Positions 18,620-19,903 of a DNA stretch of 19,903 nt are shown here, piece after piece; positions within the stretch are counted from its first letter, which is position 1, and each line of letters starts with the position of its first letter. Position numbers and translations under genes: made by a program. Under the pieces are notes generated by a model. The model saw only the letters and a program-made list of their open reading frames with translations. It had not been told where the DNA came from and did no database searches. Origin of the DNA: Comamonadaceae bacterium (GTDB lineage: Bacteria; Pseudomonadota; Gammaproteobacteria; Burkholderiales; Burkholderiaceae_C); assembly GCA_947457975.1 (NCBI GenBank), contig CANGYC010000011.1, positions 1 through 19,903 on the forward strand, given 5' to 3'.

Positions 18620-18651
18620 ACAAGCTGCGCACCAACCTCGACAACCTGTGA
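18620..18651 (+). repeat. Direct repeat copy B (diverged rpoD tail fragment)
   Basis: Copy B would encode HKLRTNLDNL and a stop, 29 of 32 bases identical to copy A. The offset of 116 bases puts it in a different frame from rpoD, so it is not part of a longer sigma factor. Upstream of it, in the same frame, DVT and an AHRSLRR segment faintly recall the preceding region 4 residues, as if a larger copy had decayed. Confidence 0.8.
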
Positions 18652-18652
18652 G

Positions 18653-18670
18653 TCGTGACGAAAGTCACGA
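18653..18670 (+). other. GAAA-loop hairpin downstream of rpoD
   Basis: TCGTGAC (18653-18659) and GTCACGA (18664-18670) form a perfect seven-base-pair stem with a GAAA tetraloop. It begins one base after the repeat copy B stop codon. There is no T run, so it is not a standard terminator. It may protect the rpoD 3' end or be an operator dyad for the next gene. Confidence 0.45.
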
Positions 18671-18679
18671 TCGCCTGGG

Positions 18680-18685
18680 TACACT
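18680..18685 (+). promoter_or_regulatory. Possible -10 box of the cyclase gene (leaderless start)
   Basis: TACACT matches the -10 consensus at 4 of 6 positions and ends seven bases before the ATG at 18692. Initiation would fall on or next to the start codon, and no Shine-Dalgarno sequence is seen, so a leaderless message is possible. No clear -35 was found. Confidence 0.3.
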
Positions 18686-18691
18686 GACGGC

Positions 18692-19657
18692 ATGACCCGG
18701 ATCGCCGATCGCACCGTGCTGTTTGCCGACTTGCGCGGCAGCACGGCGCTGTTCGAGACGCTGGGCAACGCCGAGGCCACCTCGGTGGTCACGCATGTGA
18801 TCAACGCGCTCGGCGGGCCTGTCTCCAGCTACGAAGGCTTGCTCGTCAAGACGCTCGGCGACGGCCTGATGGCCGTCTTCGACGACCCCCTGCCCGCCGT
18901 GCAGGCCGCCATGCTGATGCACGACGTGCTCGAAGGCATGGTTCATCGCGGCAACGAGCGCGGTGCATCGTCGGGCCTGCGCGCGTTGCGCCTGCAGGTG
19001 GGCCTCGCGCGCGGCGAGGTCGTCGAGATGCGCGGCGACTGCTTCGGCGACGCCGTCAACGTGGCGGCCCGGCTGCTCGACCACGCCGGCGACAACGAGA
19101 CGCTGCTCACCGTCGAGGTGCTGCAGGGCCTGCCGCTCGATCTGCGCGGGCGCTTCCGCAGCCTCGACCGCGTGGTGCTGCGCGGCCGCGCCGAGCCGGT
19201 GCAGGTGCATGTGATGGGCGGCCGCCGCGGCGCCTTCGCCGACGTGCCGGTGACGCAGTTCAGCGGCGACATCAGCGGCGCCATCTCCGAGCCCGACGGA
19301 CTGCGCCTGATGTGGGCCGGCACGAACAAGGTCTTCGCCAGCCTGCAGACGCCCGTCGTGCTGGGCCGCAGCCCGCAGGCCAGCTTCTGCGTCGACGACG
19401 GCCGCGTGTCGCGTTCGCACGCCCGGGTCGATTGGCACAGCGGCAGCTTCCAGGTCACCGACCTGTCGTACAACGGTACCTATGTCCGCTTTGCCGACGG
19501 CGAGATCGTCAGCCTGCGTCGTGGCAGCTGCACGTTGCATGGCAACGGCACCATCGGACTGGGCGGTTCTCCCACCGACCCCGGCTCGGCCTGCGTCGCG
19601 TTCGACGTGCTCAGATTCGCCGACACTCAACCGCAAGTGCCGCTCGAGCTGCGCTGA
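18692..19657 (+). CDS. Class III adenylate/guanylate cyclase with C-terminal FHA domain
   Basis: The 321-residue cytoplasmic protein joins a nucleotidyl cyclase domain (about 5-185) to a forkhead-associated domain (about 215-300). Metal-binding aspartates are Asp13 in FADLRGST and Asp57 in KTLGDG. Lys53 and Asp116 (GDCFGD) occupy the positions that select adenine in Rv1625c-like enzymes. Asn123 and Arg127 in NVAARL are the transition-state residues. All catalytic positions are present, so active cAMP synthesis is expected, perhaps as a homodimer. The FHA part has GRS at 225-227, SRSHA and NGTYV, the phosphothreonine-binding signature. The domain order implies control of cyclase activity or location by a Ser/Thr kinase. 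The receiver gene starts 17 bases later, probably in the same operon. Confidence 0.93.
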   Translation: MTRIADRTVLFADLRGSTALFETLGNAEATSVVTHVINALGGPVSSYEGLLVKTLGDGLMAVFDDPLPAVQAAMLMHDVLEGMVHRGNERGASSGLRALRLQVGLARGEVVEMRGDCFGDAVNVAARLLDHAGDNETLLTVEVLQGLPLDLRGRFRSLDRVVLRGRAEPVQVHVMGGRRGAFADVPVTQFSGDISGAISEPDGLRLMWAGTNKVFASLQTPVVLGRSPQASFCVDDGRVSRSHARVDWHSGSFQVTDLSYNGTYVRFADGEIVSLRRGSCTLHGNGTIGLGGSPTDPGSACVAFDVLRFADTQPQVPLELR

Positions 19658-19674
19658 AGCCCCGGAACCCTGTC

Positions 19675-19903
19675 ATGCGCGTGCTCTACGTCGACGACGA
19701 TCGCATCAATGCCCTGCTCTTCGAGGAGACGGTGCGCTTCGCCCCCGGTGTCGAGATCGAGACCGCGGGCACCGGCGCCGAAGCCCTCGATCTCGCCCAG
19801 CGCTGGCAGCCTGACCTGCTGGTCGTCGATCTGCACCTGCCCGATGCGAACGGCCTGGAACTGCTGTCGCGGCTGCGCGCAGCCGCCGGCCGGCCGGGCT
19901 TGC
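19675..19903 (+). CDS. Response regulator receiver domain protein, 3' end missing
   Basis: The visible 76 codons form the first two-thirds of a CheY-like receiver domain. The acidic pocket is D7-D8-D9 in LYVDDDRIN, and the phosphate acceptor is Asp52 in LLVVDLHLPDANGLELL. The conserved Thr and Lys lie beyond the right edge, as does any output domain, so its role cannot be set. It is placed directly behind the cyclase-FHA gene, which suggests one signalling module combining two-component phosphorylation, phosphothreonine binding and cyclic nucleotide synthesis. Confidence 0.9.
   Translation, partial: MRVLYVDDDRINALLFEETVRFAPGVEIETAGTGAEALDLAQRWQPDLLVVDLHLPDANGLELLSRLRAAAGRPGL

Noticed and set aside
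18536..18691. tRNA gene or standard terminator after rpoD
   Set aside because: No cloverleaf with a T-loop or CCA-proximal stem can be drawn, and the only hairpin (18653-18670) has no T run.

Overview
The window reads as chromosomal DNA from a high-GC betaproteobacterium of the order Burkholderiales, most probably Comamonadaceae or a close relative. This is inferred from the gene set (phasin, fused LivH-LivM permease, adjacent dnaG and rpoD with a long Lys/Ala-rich RpoD N-terminus) and from codon use. No database search was possible, so the rank is a judgement. I saw no rRNA, tRNA, insertion sequence, phage gene or CRISPR array.

Region 1 (1-7792, all minus strand) is one long co-directional cluster. 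In transcription order it encodes a histone-deacetylase-family amidohydrolase, a hotdog acyl-CoA thioesterase, a nitroreductase, a fused LivH-LivM permease, LivG, LivF, an FKBP-type prolyl isomerase, nicotinate phosphoribosyltransferase (PncB) and an NhaD/CitMHS-type ion antiporter that runs off the left edge. Several junctions overlap by 4-8 bases, so the central part is very likely one operon. The Liv-type transporter has no substrate-binding protein here.

Region 2 (7793-11777) holds separately regulated genes. A phasin for polyhydroxyalkanoate granules has a promoter flanked by two near-identical 15-bp near-palindromes, the expected layout for the PHA-sensing repressor PhaR. A patatin-like lipoprotein and an FbpA-type ferric-iron-binding protein are divergent, with a Fur-box-like site between their 5' ends. 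A short-chain dehydrogenase of the 3-hydroxyacyl-CoA type follows, with a LiuR-like operator upstream.

Region 3 (11778-18535) carries a gamma-glutamyltransferase lipoprotein and then dnaG and rpoD. A 336-base structured leader precedes rpoD. RpoD is 888 residues, with about 250 residues of low-complexity Lys/Ala/Pro sequence at its N-terminus, including an AT-hook-like motif.

Region 4 (18536-19903) starts with a diverged second copy of the last 32 bases of rpoD. A class III nucleotidyl cyclase fused to an FHA domain and a response regulator receiver domain (cut by the right edge) follow.

The most notable structural signal is a change in codon style inside rpoD at about 17.1-17.2 kb. From there to the right end, AAA lysine codons vanish and ACG, CTC and GTC become common. 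Together with the duplicated rpoD tail, this suggests that the right end has a different origin from the rest, either by recombination at a conserved gene or by an assembly join.
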